Shown: positions 7,762-19,358, counted from the stretch's first letter. The stretch is DNA of 64,000 nt from Clostridia bacterium (GCA_017445115.1 JAFSUU010000087.1:1-64000), one strand, 5' to 3'. The notes: generated from the sequence alone by a model not told the origin. Numbers and translations are program-made.

Positions 7762-8898
7762 ATGGCTGAAAAAAATAAGAACGAAAAAGAAAAACCGGAA
7801 GAATCGGAAGAACTGGAAGTATTGAAGGAAAACTCCGTTCCCGAAGCTCCGACAGAAGAAAAAACAAAGGAGCCGGCACAGGCCGAAGTAAAAAAAGAGG
7901 CTGAAGAGCCGGAAAAAGCCGAGCCGTCTTCAACCGGGGATACGGCGCCAAAATCCGAAAAAGAAGAAAAAGAAAAGAAAAAAGCGGATAAAAAGAATTC
8001 TTCTCAAAAAAAGAAGAAAAAGAAGAGAGACGAAGAGGAAGAAGACGAGGAAGACGTAAAACCCGTCGCCTCTGTCAAGAGCATAATCATAACCGTTATC
8101 GCTTCTCTTATCGCCGTTCTTGCAGTCGCTTTTGTCATTATTCACTTTGTTTTCGGATGGACCTATATTTCATATAAAACCGAAAACGGCGTAACTATAA
8201 GGTTTATCGGAAAAATAGACTCCGAAGATCAGCCGGTGACCGGCAGATTCAACTATTCGACCGGCCTTTCCGGTTACGTCAATTCCGAAACCGGTAAGAT
8301 CGAGTATTCCGACGGTTCCGTATATGAGGGTGAGTTTTACAATCTTCAAAAGGGCGGAAAAGGGATTCTCACAGTCAAAAGAGGCGATTCTTTCGACGTT
8401 TATGAAGGCGATTTCAAAGACGACGAGCCAGACGGAAACGGAACGATGAAATATGCCAACGGCGACGTCTACGTCGGCGAATTCAAGAACGGAAAGAAAA
8501 ACGGAGAAGGTCTCTATACCTGGGCAAACGGCGCGGAATATGAAGGCACGTTCGAGAGCGACAAGCGCAGCGGTAAAGGCATTTTCCGCTATGCAAACGG
8601 CGCGGTTTACGAGGGCGATTTCAGCAACGACCTTAAGAACGGAGAAGGCGTTTACACCTGGGCGAGCGGCGATAAATATACCGGATCCTTTGTCGACGAC
8701 GAACGCGAAGGAAAAGGAAGGATGGAGTGGACGGACGGCTCCTGGTATGAAGGATCGTTCAAACAGGGCAAAATGAGCGGCAGAGGGACTTTCTGCGACT
8801 CCGAGGGCAGAACCTACGAGGGCACTTTTGAAGATGATCTTCCGGTGAGAAGCGTTGACAAGGAAACGACCGCAGACAGCGCGGACGTGACGGAATAA
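7762..8898 (+). CDS. Membrane-anchored MORN-repeat protein
   Basis: A 378-residue protein in three parts. Residues 1-105 are almost only Lys, Glu, Pro and Ala (low complexity, probably disordered and cytoplasmic). A single transmembrane segment lies at about 107-131. After it come eight MORN repeats of about 23 residues, recognisable by Y-x-G-x-F followed by G-x-G (YEGEF, YEGDF, YVGEF, YEGTF, YEGDF, YTGSF, YEGSF, YEGTF). MORN repeats form beta-hairpin rods involved in protein or lipid contacts. The topology puts the repeats outside the cell. A role in envelope or division architecture is possible but not shown. Ribosome site GAGGATG precedes the ATG. Confidence 0.85.
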   Translation: MAEKNKNEKEKPEESEELEVLKENSVPEAPTEEKTKEPAQAEVKKEAEEPEKAEPSSTGDTAPKSEKEEKEKKKADKKNSSQKKKKKKRDEEEEDEEDVKPVASVKSIIITVIASLIAVLAVAFVIIHFVFGWTYISYKTENGVTIRFIGKIDSEDQPVTGRFNYSTGLSGYVNSETGKIEYSDGSVYEGEFYNLQKGGKGILTVKRGDSFDVYEGDFKDDEPDGNGTMKYANGDVYVGEFKNGKKNGEGLYTWANGAEYEGTFESDKRSGKGIFRYANGAVYEGDFSNDLKNGEGVYTWASGDKYTGSFVDDEREGKGRMEWTDGSWYEGSFKQGKMSGRGTFCDSEGRTYEGTFEDDLPVRSVDKETTADSADVTE

Positions 8899-8905
8899 TG
8901 GTTTT

Positions 8906-9454
8906 ATGTATATTTTAGTCTGTATTTTATTATCCGTTCTTTTCATTTCTCTTGCCGTCGCCAAATTCTTTATAAAAAGCGAAAAATGGGCGAAAATATC
9001 CTTTATCGTCTCTATATTGTCAGGCGCTTCGGGCTTCGTATTGTCCGTTTTCACAACGGTCAAAGCGATCATAAAACTGTCTGAACCGGAAAACAACGGT
9101 GATTCGGAGATAGTCTCGTGGGCGCGCGACGCTTTCTCGGGCTATTTGAAGGACGTTTTACCCGTTTTCGCAGCTATCGTCATTCTTCTTCTTTTGTCCT
9201 CTCTTATCCAGCCGAAAAAAATGTTTTTACGGGCTGTAATAACGTGCGCGTCTTCGATCATGTCTTTGATCTACGGATACATCACGGTTTTTCTGACCGA
9301 AAACAGCGCTTTTTCGATCTCATTTGAAATAAAATCCGTTTCAATATCGTTATCTCTGATTTTGACATCCTTCTGTATCTTTGATTTTTATACACTCAAA
9401 AAAGGATTGTCAAAAGAAAAATCAAACAAAGATAAGAAAATCAAGCACAAATAA
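8906..9454 (+). CDS. Hypothetical four-helix membrane protein
   Basis: A 182-residue integral membrane protein. Hydrophobic segments lie at about residues 1-20, 30-53, 83-103 and 108-130, with a less certain one near 145-163, and a strongly basic tail (KKGLSKEKSNKDKKIKHK). No family was recognised. It begins 7 bp after the MORN gene with no clear ribosome site, which suggests translational coupling, and it ends before a terminator. The group 7171-9454 is therefore probably one transcript. Confidence 0.55.
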   Translation: MYILVCILLSVLFISLAVAKFFIKSEKWAKISFIVSILSGASGFVLSVFTTVKAIIKLSEPENNGDSEIVSWARDAFSGYLKDVLPVFAAIVILLLLSSLIQPKKMFLRAVITCASSIMSLIYGYITVFLTENSAFSISFEIKSVSISLSLILTSFCIFDFYTLKKGLSKEKSNKDKKIKHK

Positions 9455-9466
9455 AACGAATTTATT

Positions 9467-9499
9467 AAAAAGCCGGAAAATTCCGGCTTTTATTTTTTC
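9467..9499. terminator. Rho-independent terminator before dnaA
   Basis: AAAAGCCGGAA (9468-9478) pairs with TTCCGGCTTTT (9481-9491) and is followed by a T-rich tract. Confidence 0.88.
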
Positions 9500-9528
9500 T
9501 GAAACTATATTTTAAGTCTATTTTATAC

Positions 9529-9557
9529 TTGAAAAATAAAAATATATATGATATAAT
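9529..9557 (+). promoter_or_regulatory. dnaA promoter
   Basis: TTGAAA (9529-9534), a 17-bp spacer and TATAAT (9552-9557), 37 bp upstream of the dnaA ATG, in a very AT-rich segment. Confidence 0.75.
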
Positions 9558-9593
9558 ATTATTGAATATTATTATATAATGGGTTAGGTATAT

Positions 9594-10958
9594 ATGGCAG
9601 ACATCAGAAACAGAAATGATTACGATGAAATTTATTCATCTGTAATAGATAATATCCGACGCGACAGAGCGATCACTTCCGAAGCGATCAATCTTTGGTT
9701 CAGCGGTTGTTCTATGATCGGAGCAGATAAAGAATACGTTTATCTGAAGACCGAAAGCGAATCAAGAAAAAAGTCTATCCTCTCACATTATGAAAACATT
9801 CTTTGCGATTATTTTTCGGATGAAATGGGTTATCCGGTAAAAATAAAGATCGACGTCGACACGACGGAAGAAAAAAATGACGCGGAATTTGATTTTTCTT
9901 CTGAAAAAAAGAATTTTTATTCCGAAAACAGCGATAACGTTTTTTCCGTAGGAAACAGCTATACCTTTGACAACTTCGTTATAGGTTCATCAAACGCGTT
10001 TGCCTGTGCCGCCGCAAAAGCCATAGCCGAAAAGCCGTCCGGAGAATTCAATCCTTTCTTCGTATACGGTCCTTCCGGGATCGGTAAGACACATCTTTTG
10101 TACGCCATCGCAAACAGAGTATTGAAAATACATCCCGAAAAAACGATCCTGTTTATGAAGGGTGAAGATTTTACAAATACTCTTTATGCAAGTCTCAATG
10201 CCGGGACAATGAGTCTTTTCCGTCAGAAATACAGAAACGCAGACGTGCTTATCGTCGACGATATTCAGTTTATTGCCGGCAAAAAACAAACGCAGGAAGA
10301 ATTTTTCCACACATTTGACGCTTTGTTTGAAAACAATAAGCAGATAATTCTTTCATCCGACAGATCGCCTTCAGAAATTTCAATTCTTGAAGACAGGCTC
10401 AAGACAAGATTCAGCAGCGGACTTATTCAGGATATTCAGCCGCCCGATCTTGAACTCAGACTTGCAATACTCCGTAAAAAATCTGAAATTGCAGGACTCG
10501 ATCTTTCCGATGAGATACTTGAATTCTTAGCCGACAAGCTTCATTCAAATATCAGAGTTATCGAAGGTGTAATTAAAAAACTGAGCGCTCTGTATTTCTT
10601 AAGCGGTGTTGAGATCAATATGAATACCGTAAAGAATAACGTCGCGGAGTTTTTGAAAGAAGAAGAACCGGCAAAACTCGTCGTTTCAAAAGTTATAGCC
10701 GAGACAGGTAAAAAATATAACATTCCGATAGAAGAGATCCTCGGAAGAAAAAGAGACAAACAGATACAGCTTGCAAGAAACGTTTCAATGTATATAATCA
10801 GACAGATAACAAGCTTATCTCTTCCGGAAATAGGTATGATGTTTGAAAGAAAGTATTCCACCGTTATTTCAAATATCGAAACGATCAAAAAGCAGCTTGA
10901 AACAGATTTCTTCCTTGAAAAACAAATTGAAGAAATAATAAAAGCGGTAAAATATTGA
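9594..10958 (+). CDS. dnaA: Chromosomal replication initiator DnaA
   Basis: A 454-residue AAA+ initiator that opens oriC and loads the helicase. Domain I is at the N terminus. Domain III has Walker A GPSGIGKTHLL, Walker B VLIVDDIQFIAG and sensor residues (LKTRFSSGL). Domain IV is the DNA-binding helix-turn-helix. The usual Bacillota signature FGGRDHTTV, whose Asp and His contact bases of the DnaA box, here reads FERKYSTV: one residue shorter, with the Asp and His replaced by Lys and Tyr. The conserved Arg of the preceding helix (LARNVSM, like FPRQIAM) is kept. Box specificity may thus differ from TTATCCACA. Otherwise domain order and length are normal. The ribosome site is weak (GGTTAGG). Confidence 0.96.
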   Translation: MADIRNRNDYDEIYSSVIDNIRRDRAITSEAINLWFSGCSMIGADKEYVYLKTESESRKKSILSHYENILCDYFSDEMGYPVKIKIDVDTTEEKNDAEFDFSSEKKNFYSENSDNVFSVGNSYTFDNFVIGSSNAFACAAAKAIAEKPSGEFNPFFVYGPSGIGKTHLLYAIANRVLKIHPEKTILFMKGEDFTNTLYASLNAGTMSLFRQKYRNADVLIVDDIQFIAGKKQTQEEFFHTFDALFENNKQIILSSDRSPSEISILEDRLKTRFSSGLIQDIQPPDLELRLAILRKKSEIAGLDLSDEILEFLADKLHSNIRVIEGVIKKLSALYFLSGVEINMNTVKNNVAEFLKEEEPAKLVVSKVIAETGKKYNIPIEEILGRKRDKQIQLARNVSMYIIRQITSLSLPEIGMMFERKYSTVISNIETIKKQLETDFFLEKQIEEIIKAVKY

Positions 10959-11412
10959 TTTTTTGATGTTGTTTTAACAGTTTTCTACATTTTTTAGATG
11001 ATTCGGTTTTTCTGTAGATTTCATGTCGTTTTATTGATGAAAAGTCTGTATAAAACACTTCAACTCATTAATATCAATAGAATTCAAAAAATGAAAAACT
11101 TTTGATTTTTTTGAGTTTTTAAGATTTACAGGTATCAATAAATCAGTTTTCCATACAGAAAATCAAAATTCGGGCAGAATTCAAAACTTTATCAAAACCT
11201 CATTAAAGAAAAAAATGCTTTTTTCATCCGTTTTCGGAAATTATAAGTATGGAAACCTACATAAAATGAACATAAAAGCAACATGTTCTGTTTTTTGAAA
11301 CTTCTTATAATATAAAGAAATTTCCGGTTTTCTATATTTTGATTCGACCCTACTATTACGAAATATATAAATTAAATAAATCAAACTATCTATCGCGCGA
11401 GAGGAGTTAAAA
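10959..11412. other. Candidate replication origin (dnaA-dnaN spacer)
   Basis: A 454-bp, very AT-rich stretch with no gene. Position between dnaA and dnaN is a usual place for oriC or its unwinding element in Bacillota. No exact TTATCCACA box was found on either strand. Related 9-mers occur: TTTTCTACA (10981-10989), TTTTCCATA (11147-11155), TTTTCTATA (11328-11336) and, on the minus strand, GTTTCCATA (11248-11256), TTTTATACA (11047-11055) and AAATCTACA (11013-11021). These may be diverged DnaA boxes. Confidence 0.55.
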
Positions 11413-12561
11413 ATGAAAGTTATTTTTGAAAAAGAAAAACTGCTTGCCGCTCTTATACCTGCTGCGGCGATCGCACCCAACAGAAATACCAATTACATTT
11501 TGGAGTGTGTGCTTTTAGATTGTGACAATGAAGAAGAAAACGTTTGCAATGTGACGGCATACGATATGGAAAAAGGACTTCGCACGTCCATCGAGTGCAA
11601 TATTCTTGAAAAAGGATGCTTTGCTCTTAATTCTCAAAACATACTTCAGATCGTAAGAAGTATGCCTGACGGAGAAATTCTTATTGAAATAGATGAGAGA
11701 AACAGAGCAAAAATTTCAAGCGGTAATACTTCTTTTGAAATAGGCGCTGCTCCCGGAGAAAACTATCCGGCTCTTCCTCTTCTTTCCGGAGATAAGAATT
11801 ATAAAATACCTCAGTTCATTTTCAGATCAATGATAAACAAGACCATTTTTGCAACGTCTCAGTCTGATCAGGGAAAAGCGTTTTCCGGTATATTCATAAA
11901 AACCGAAGGATCTAAAATGACGGCTGTCGGTTGTGACAGAAATATGCTTGCCGTCGCTGAATATGAAGCTGACGAAGAATTTGAAAACAACAAATTCATT
12001 ATTCCGGCGAGGATCCTTACCGAGATCTTGAAATGCATAAAAGACAGCGAAGAGGAGATGGAGATCTCCGTCGCAAGAAAACACATCATTTTCAGAGTTG
12101 ATTCATTCGTTTATTTTTCAAGACTTATTGAAGACGAATATTTCAATTACGGAAAAATCCTTTCGTTTCCCTGCAATATCCATGTATTCGTAAATTGCGC
12201 GGAATACAGAAACGCCGTTGAAAGCGCTTCTATCGTAACAGAGGATAAGCTCGGAGGAAAATCAAAGAATTCTCTCGTCATCAATTATAAGAAAGACAAG
12301 ATGGAAATATCGTCAAATTCCGCAAACGGAAGCGTTTTCGCAGAAATACCGTCAGCGACCGAAAACCTTACGGATGATATCACGTTCAAGTATAATTGCA
12401 GATATATAATGAACGTTCTTCGCGCCTGCGAAGAAACGGAAACCGTAAAGATAAGTCTTTCCGGCCCGACAATGGGAATGAAGATCACAAACGGCGACTC
12501 TGAAACAAAAGAAAAGGTCGACTATATCTTTTACGTAATGCCGATGAGTAACGTAAGATAA
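11413..12561 (+). CDS. dnaN: DNA polymerase III beta subunit (sliding clamp)
   Basis: A 382-residue three-domain clamp that encircles DNA and tethers the replicative polymerase. The start MKVIFEKEKLLAALIPAAAIAPNR resembles beta-clamp N termini, as does the middle SQSDQGKAFSGIFI stretch. The C terminus YIFYVMPMSNVR contains the MPM of the conserved C-terminal tail, with SNVR where many clamps have R-L/I. The sequence is fairly divergent but its length is right. A GAGGAG ribosome site precedes the ATG. The stop is one base before the remB start, so the two are coupled. Confidence 0.95.
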   Translation: MKVIFEKEKLLAALIPAAAIAPNRNTNYILECVLLDCDNEEENVCNVTAYDMEKGLRTSIECNILEKGCFALNSQNILQIVRSMPDGEILIEIDERNRAKISSGNTSFEIGAAPGENYPALPLLSGDKNYKIPQFIFRSMINKTIFATSQSDQGKAFSGIFIKTEGSKMTAVGCDRNMLAVAEYEADEEFENNKFIIPARILTEILKCIKDSEEEMEISVARKHIIFRVDSFVYFSRLIEDEYFNYGKILSFPCNIHVFVNCAEYRNAVESASIVTEDKLGGKSKNSLVINYKKDKMEISSNSANGSVFAEIPSATENLTDDITFKYNCRYIMNVLRACEETETVKISLSGPTMGMKITNGDSETKEKVDYIFYVMPMSNVR

Positions 12562-12562
12562 A

Positions 12563-12808
12563 ATGTATCTTCATATAGGAAACAACATAATCATAAAAAA
12601 AGAAGATATCGTCGGAATCTTTGAGCTTGACGGAAAAATGACGACAAAGCTGACAAAAGATTTTCTGAACAATCTTCAAAAAGAGGGAAATCTCGAAAGT
12701 GCCGGCGAAGATCTGCCGAAATCGTTTATTATAACTTCGGAAAAGAAAGTATATCTTTCACATATTTCGGTTTCTTCGCTGATGAAAAGATGCGATCTTC
12801 CTTTTTAA
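12563..12808 (+). CDS. remB: RemB-like DUF370 protein
   Basis: An 81-residue DUF370/RemB-type protein (MYLHIGNNIIIKKEDIVGIF...). In B. subtilis RemB (YaaB) is encoded immediately upstream of gyrB; its paralogue RemA is a DNA-binding activator of matrix genes, and RemB's own job is less clear. The neighbour is the same here. In B. subtilis rlbA and recF separate dnaN from remB, but here only one base separates them. The lengthened middle (MTTKLTKDFLNNLQKEGNL) is common in the clostridial form. Confidence 0.8.
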   Translation: MYLHIGNNIIIKKEDIVGIFELDGKMTTKLTKDFLNNLQKEGNLESAGEDLPKSFIITSEKKVYLSHISVSSLMKRCDLPF

Positions 12809-14788
<1,980 letters not shown>

Positions 14789-14845
14789 TTTTTGAATTAT
14801 TCGCATTGAGAGTGCGCGAAATCTTTCGCGAAAGGAATAAAAACT

Positions 14846-17482
14846 TTGGAAGAGAACAGAAATATAGAATTTGAAAATCAAAAGATAGTTCCCATAAATA
14901 TGGAGGGACAGGTCAAAGGGGCGTTTCTCGCTTACGCGATGTCCGTTCTGACCAGCCGCGCCCTTCCCGACGTCAGGGACGGTATGAAGCCCGGACAGCG
15001 CCGCATACTTTACGCGATGTATGAGGACAATCTGACAAGCTCCAACGCTTTCAGAAAGTCAGCGACGACCGTCGGTAACGTGCTCGGCAGATATCATCCT
15101 CACGGTGACGCCGCGGTATACGGAACGATGGTAAGAATGGCGCAGAAGTTTTCGTACAGATACCCTCTTATCCAGGGACAGGGAAACTTCGGTTCCATCG
15201 ACGGAGACCCGCCTGCAGCTTACCGATATACCGAGTCGAGAATGGCGAAAATTTCGGACGAGCTGATGCGCGACATCGAGAAGGACGTCGTGGATATGGA
15301 TCAGAACTTCGACTACACGAGAGTGGAGCCGTCCGTTCTTCCTTCCCGTTTTCCGAACCTTCTTGTAAACGGGACCGTCGGCATCGCCGTCGGTATGGCG
15401 ACTAACATCCCGCCGCACAATCTCTCCGAGATAGTCGACGGAACTATCTATTTCATGGAAAATCCCGAGGCGTCGGTCGAAGAACTGATGCAGTACATAA
15501 AGGGTCCCGACTTTCCGACCGCGGGCATCATTTACGGTATCAGCGGCATCAGAAACGCATACGAGACCGGACGCGGCAGAATAATGATCCGCGCAAAAGC
15601 GGAAGTTGACGAGGAAAAAAGACGTATCGTCATCACCGAGATCCCTTATATGGTCAACAAGTCGGCGCTGATCCGTTCGATGGTCGATCAGATAAAGGAC
15701 AAGAGGATCGACGGCGTCACGGATATAAGAGACGAGTCAAACAGGAACGGCATCAAGATAGTCATAGAGTACAGACGCGACGCGAACGGGCAGATTCTGC
15801 TCAACCAGTTCTACAAGTACACGCAGCTTCAGGACACGTTTGCCGTAAATATGATCGCTCTTGTCGGCGGCGAGCCGAAGACTCTCTCGCTGAAGCAGAT
15901 CCTTCAGCATTATATCGACTTCCAGGAGAGCGTCATTGAGAGAAGGACGCGTTTCGACCTCGCAAAGGCTCAAAAGGAAGAACACATTTACAACGGTTAC
16001 AAGATCGCAGTCGACAACATCGACGAGGTCATAAGCATCATTAGAAGCTCGCCCGACGTTGCCGGCGCAAAGCTTAACTTGATGGAGCGCTTCGCTCTGT
16101 CCGAGGAACAGGCGCAGGCGATAGTATCGATGACTCTCGGCCGTCTTTCCGGCATGGAGCGCGCGAAGATTGAGAACCGTCTCGAAGAACTCCGCGGCAT
16201 AATTGCGGAACTCGAGGGTATTCTCGCCGACAAATCGAAGATCATCGCTATCATCAAGGAAGATTTGCTCGAGATAAAGAGACGCTACGGCGACGAGAGA
16301 AGGACCGAGATAGTTGAAAGTCACGACGACATCGACATTGAGGATCTCATCGAGCGTCACGAGTGCGTCATCACGACGACTAACGCCGGTTACATCAAGC
16401 GCCAGCCCTCCGCTACTTACACGGCACAGCGCCGCGGCGGACGCGGAAAGACAGGCATGAAGGCGAAAGAAGAGGACTATATAGAGAGCGTCATCGTCAC
16501 GAATTCTCACTCGATCCTGCTATTCTTCACGAACTTCGGCAAGGTGTTCGCTAAGAAGGCATATCAGATACCGGAAGCCGGTCCGAACGCAAAGGGAACG
16601 AATATAGTAAATCTGCTCGAGATCTCCGAGAACGAGAAGATAACGACGGTCATTGAAATCCCCGAGTTTATCGACAACGAATATCTCGTTATGGTGACGA
16701 AGCGCGGAGTTATCAAGAGAACTCCCGTTACCGAGTACAGCTATCAGAGGCGCGGAGGAAAGATCGCCATCAATCTTGACGAGGGCGACGAGCTGATATT
16801 CGTATCGCGCACAGATGGCAACTGCGACGTGCTGATCGCTACGAGAAACGGTCTCGGAGCGAGATTCTCCGAGTCCAAAGTTACGGTAGTCGGCAGAACC
16901 GCGAGAGGCGTTCGCGGCATCAAGCTCAAGGAAAACGACTACGTTGTCGGAGCCGCGCTTATCGAGAACACGGAAGAATGGCAGTCGACGTACAAGCTTA
17001 TAACGATAACCGAAAAGGGTTTCGGAAAGCGTACCGAGGCGTCTAACTTTGAAGCGAAAGGGCGCGGAACGCAGGGAATCATCTGCCACGTACTTAACGA
17101 AAAGACGGGCAAGCTCTGCGGGATCAAGGTCATTTCCGAGGATAAAGACGTTCTTCTCATAACCGACACCGGTATTATGATAAAGACTCCGGTCGAAGAC
17201 GTTCCGGTATACGGAAGAGCCGCGTCGGGCGTTAAGATAATCAAACTTATCGACGACGCCAAGGTAATGAATTTCGCGGCTACCGAAAAGCTCTCAGACA
17301 AAGAAGAGGATGAGACCGGCGAAGAAGGCGAAGCGCCGGATGTCGCGGAAGTCGAGGTAACTGCAGAAAGCGTGTACGGCGCGAATGAAGCTCCGGAGAA
17401 AGACGCACCTTACGCGGATCAGGGGATAGACGAACTTCTGAGCCGCGCGGAGGAAGAGGCAGCCGAAAAGGCGGAAGAATGA
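14846..17482 (+). CDS. gyrA: DNA gyrase subunit A
   Basis: An 878-residue DNA-cleaving subunit of gyrase. The catalytic tyrosine lies in [10 protein letters not shown] near residue 130. The C-terminal beta-pinwheel carries the GyrA-box QRRGGRG, which wraps DNA and separates gyrase from topoisomerase IV. An acidic tail of about 70 residues (Glu/Asp/Ala-rich) ends the protein. The start is TTG 14846, ten bases after an AAAGGA ribosome site; no in-frame ATG fits the conserved N terminus better. gyrB lies upstream on the same strand, and a membrane-protein gene starts one base after the stop. Confidence 0.97.
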   Translation: MEENRNIEFENQKIVPINMEGQVKGAFLAYAMSVLTSRALPDVRDGMKPGQRRILYAMYEDNLTSSNAFRKSATTVGNVLGRYHPHGDAAVYGTMVRMAQKFSYRYPLIQGQGNFGSIDGDPPAAYRYTESRMAKISDELMRDIEKDVVDMDQNFDYTRVEPSVLPSRFPNLLVNGTVGIAVGMATNIPPHNLSEIVDGTIYFMENPEASVEELMQYIKGPDFPTAGIIYGISGIRNAYETGRGRIMIRAKAEVDEEKRRIVITEIPYMVNKSALIRSMVDQIKDKRIDGVTDIRDESNRNGIKIVIEYRRDANGQILLNQFYKYTQLQDTFAVNMIALVGGEPKTLSLKQILQHYIDFQESVIERRTRFDLAKAQKEEHIYNGYKIAVDNIDEVISIIRSSPDVAGAKLNLMERFALSEEQAQAIVSMTLGRLSGMERAKIENRLEELRGIIAELEGILADKSKIIAIIKEDLLEIKRRYGDERRTEIVESHDDIDIEDLIERHECVITTTNAGYIKRQPSATYTAQRRGGRGKTGMKAKEEDYIESVIVTNSHSILLFFTNFGKVFAKKAYQIPEAGPNAKGTNIVNLLEISENEKITTVIEIPEFIDNEYLVMVTKRGVIKRTPVTEYSYQRRGGKIAINLDEGDELIFVSRTDGNCDVLIATRNGLGARFSESKVTVVGRTARGVRGIKLKENDYVVGAALIENTEEWQSTYKLITITEKGFGKRTEASNFEAKGRGTQGIICHVLNEKTGKLCGIKVISEDKDVLLITDTGIMIKTPVEDVPVYGRAASGVKIIKLIDDAKVMNFAATEKLSDKEEDETGEEGEAPDVAEVEVTAESVYGANEAPEKDAPYADQGIDELLSRAEEEAAEKAEE

Positions 17483-17483
17483 A

Positions 17484-17972
17484 ATGATCCGAAAAAAAGA
17501 TTATGACCCCGAACGGCAAAAGAAGGATATCGGAGCGAGAAGTATTCTGATAACGGCGCTTTCCGTGGAAGCGGTGGCGGCGTATATAATATTGATGGCG
17601 GCTTCATATCTGATCCCGGCTCCTCTCGCTGAGTATATGGCTTTCTTCTACACCTACGCAAAAGGAGGCAGAGTGTGGCTCTGCCTGCTTTTCGGCGCGC
17701 TTTTCATAGCGGCGGTTGCAGCGTGCATCCTTTCCGCAACGGAAAAGCTCGGGAAAAAGCTTTATTTCAGAATTCCCGCGGCGCTGTTTGTGACGGTGGA
17801 TTTTGGTATTCATTCATACGCGTTTCTTGCGGCGTCCGGGTACGGATGGAATTATCTCGTGAGCGCCGCGCTGGATATTGTGATGCTTTTCGCCGTTTTG
17901 TATCCGATGAAAAACGAGGCGGTTGAAGAAGAAGCGCTTGCTCCGGAGGCGACAAATGATGAAAACGCTTAA
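17484..17972 (+). CDS. Hypothetical four-helix membrane protein
   Basis: A 162-residue integral membrane protein with hydrophobic stretches at about residues 21-44, 61-80, 90-115 and 122-142 and an acidic C-terminal tail. No family was recognised. It starts one base after the gyrA stop and overlaps the following lipoprotein gene by 17 bp, so it is probably translated with both. Its function is unknown. Confidence 0.6.
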   Translation: MIRKKDYDPERQKKDIGARSILITALSVEAVAAYIILMAASYLIPAPLAEYMAFFYTYAKGGRVWLCLLFGALFIAAVAACILSATEKLGKKLYFRIPAALFVTVDFGIHSYAFLAASGYGWNYLVSAALDIVMLFAVLYPMKNEAVEEEALAPEATNDENA

Positions 17973-18576
17973 AATAACGCTCGCCGTCGTCATTGCGGTC
18001 TTTTCCGTTCTCCCGCTTGCTTCATGCAGCGTAAAAATGACTGAAGAGGAAGCCCGGGCGATCGTATCTCCGCTTATCGAAAAGAGCTTTGAGATAAACG
18101 AGATATTTTTCGGAAAAGGGCTTCCGCATGAAGAGAATATTTACGATGAGCAGGATGAGGCGGAAAAAGAGATGACCGGAACCAAGAGAGTCAGGTATCT
18201 TGAAGTCACGTCCGAAGATTATCACAGCATTGACGAGCTGAAAGAGGCGGCGAGAGAAGTCTACACGGAAAGTTATCTCACGGCGGTATTTCAGATCGCA
18301 TTTGAGGGGCTTACGTCTTCCAACGGGACGGTTTATCAATACGCGAGATATATCACGGCGCTTGTCGGAGAGCTGTCGATAAATGCTGACGCCGAGGAGC
18401 AATCGATTACGGTCGGAAGGACGTACGATATTGATTCTCTCAAGATAACAAAAAAGACGAGCGACACGGTTTATTTCACGCTGAAGTCTTTTGTGGACGG
18501 CAAAGAGGACGGGGAGATCCTTCTCAGCATCAAAGACGAAGGTGCCGGCTGGCGTCTCGACTCCCCTACGTATTAA
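17956..18576 (+). CDS. Predicted lipoprotein
   Basis: A 206-residue exported lipoprotein. MKTLKITLAVVIAVFSVLPLASC is a type II signal peptide with lipobox LASC, so the mature protein would be lipid-anchored through that cysteine on the outer face of the membrane. The rest is a soluble alpha/beta region without recognised domain. The ATG at 17956 (or 17959) is chosen because GGAGG at 17944-17948 lies 7-10 bp before it; a longer frame from 17923 would add a basic stretch that spoils the signal peptide. Overlap with the preceding membrane gene suggests joint expression. Confidence 0.7.
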   Translation: MMKTLKITLAVVIAVFSVLPLASCSVKMTEEEARAIVSPLIEKSFEINEIFFGKGLPHEENIYDEQDEAEKEMTGTKRVRYLEVTSEDYHSIDELKEAAREVYTESYLTAVFQIAFEGLTSSNGTVYQYARYITALVGELSINADAEEQSITVGRTYDIDSLKITKKTSDTVYFTLKSFVDGKEDGEILLSIKDEGAGWRLDSPTY

Positions 18577-18595
18577 GAGATAGAAAGGCAAGGAA

Positions 18596-18621
18596 CTTCT
18601 TTCTTTTGGAAAAGAAAGAAG
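18596..18621. repeat. Perfect 12-bp inverted repeat
   Basis: CTTCTTTCTTTT and AAAAGAAAGAAG are separated by two bases, just after the lipoprotein gene. The purine/pyrimidine character suggests a dispersed palindromic element; no second copy was seen in this window. Confidence 0.6.
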
Positions 18622-18640
18622 CAAAGAAAACTTCTCGGAA

Positions 18641-18678
18641 GAAAAAAAGGGCAGGGACATTGTCCCTGCCTTAAATTT
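18641..18678. terminator. Terminator between convergent genes
   Basis: GGCAGGGA (18650-18657) pairs with TCCCTGCC (18663-18670). On the minus strand the stem is followed by seven T; on the plus strand by TTAAATTTTT. Its core resembles the GACAGGG palindromes at 34.1-34.9 kb. Confidence 0.8.
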
Positions 18679-19086
18679 TTATTGTTTTTCTTCCCGATCG
18701 AGCCAAAAGCTCTTGCCGTCTAATTCGAAGAGCGGGTGGTCTTCGGGAACCGTAAAGCTGATCCTCATTGATGAAGAGAAAAACATCAGTAAATCGAACT
18801 CTATATCCCTGCTGTTTTCGGATAAGGTGCTGCCGGTTTGACCGATCACAGTTCCGGAAACAAATCCGCAGCTATACTCATAAATTTCATTTTCTTCGCC
18901 TTTAATGACTATCTTAAGTTTACTGTCATGAAGAGATATATCCAGTTTGTCGGAAGAGTAAGAGAATACGTCTGTCTCTTGACATTCTTGTATTCTCAGA
19001 CTTCTTCCCGTAAGTATTACAAAAGCGATCAGGAGGAATGCAGCGACAACCAAAAAAATAGCAGTGATCTTTGTCAGTTTTTTCAT
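18679..19086 (-). CDS. Hypothetical exported or membrane-anchored small protein
   Basis: A 135-residue protein with an N-terminal hydrophobic segment (residues 8-27, FLVVAAFLLIAFVILTG), either an uncleaved anchor or a signal peptide, followed by about 105 residues that look beta-rich and would be extracellular. No family was recognised. It lies 29 bp downstream of another small membrane-protein gene (19116-19307), so the two are probably one transcript, ending at the terminator at 18.65 kb. Confidence 0.55.
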   Translation of the reverse strand: MKKLTKITAIFLVVAAFLLIAFVILTGRSLRIQECQETDVFSYSSDKLDISLHDSKLKIVIKGEENEIYEYSCGFVSGTVIGQTGSTLSENSRDIEFDLLMFFSSSMRISFTVPEDHPLFELDGKSFWLDREEKQ

Positions 19087-19115
19087 AGCGTTTCTTCCTT
19101 AATATTTTCGATATG

Positions 19116-19307
19116 TCAAAATCCTTGGTTGTCCTGCCACCAGTCGAATTCATCGTATTCGGTCATCGGGACGTCGAGAGCTCTTCTTCGTCTTTGCGGC
19201 CTGAAGCCGAGCATTCGTCCGATCAGCCGGAAAGGAAACGTGATGATGCGCCAAAGCAGTTTTACGATGACAAAGCTGCCGATTATTCCGAAGATTATAC
19301 CGAGCAT
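19116..19307 (-). CDS. Small membrane protein, 63 residues
   Basis: A short protein with one hydrophobic helix (MLGIIFGIIGSFVIVKLL), an Arg-rich juxtamembrane stretch and an acidic, Trp-containing tail (EFDWWQDNQGF). A GAGGTGA ribosome site precedes the start. No family or function was recognised. A basic stretch next to a single helix suggests a peripheral inner-membrane protein with its tail in the cytoplasm. Confidence 0.5.
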   Translation of the reverse strand: MLGIIFGIIGSFVIVKLLWRIITFPFRLIGRMLGFRPQRRRRALDVPMTEYDEFDWWQDNQGF

Positions 19308-19358
19308 GATCTCACCTCGCGTTAAAAAGGTAGGATGAGGGTACTTTTCAAAAGGGTT

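Noticed and set aside
10959..11412. Canonical DnaA boxes (TTATCCACA)
   Set aside because: None found by reading both strands; only related 9-mers.
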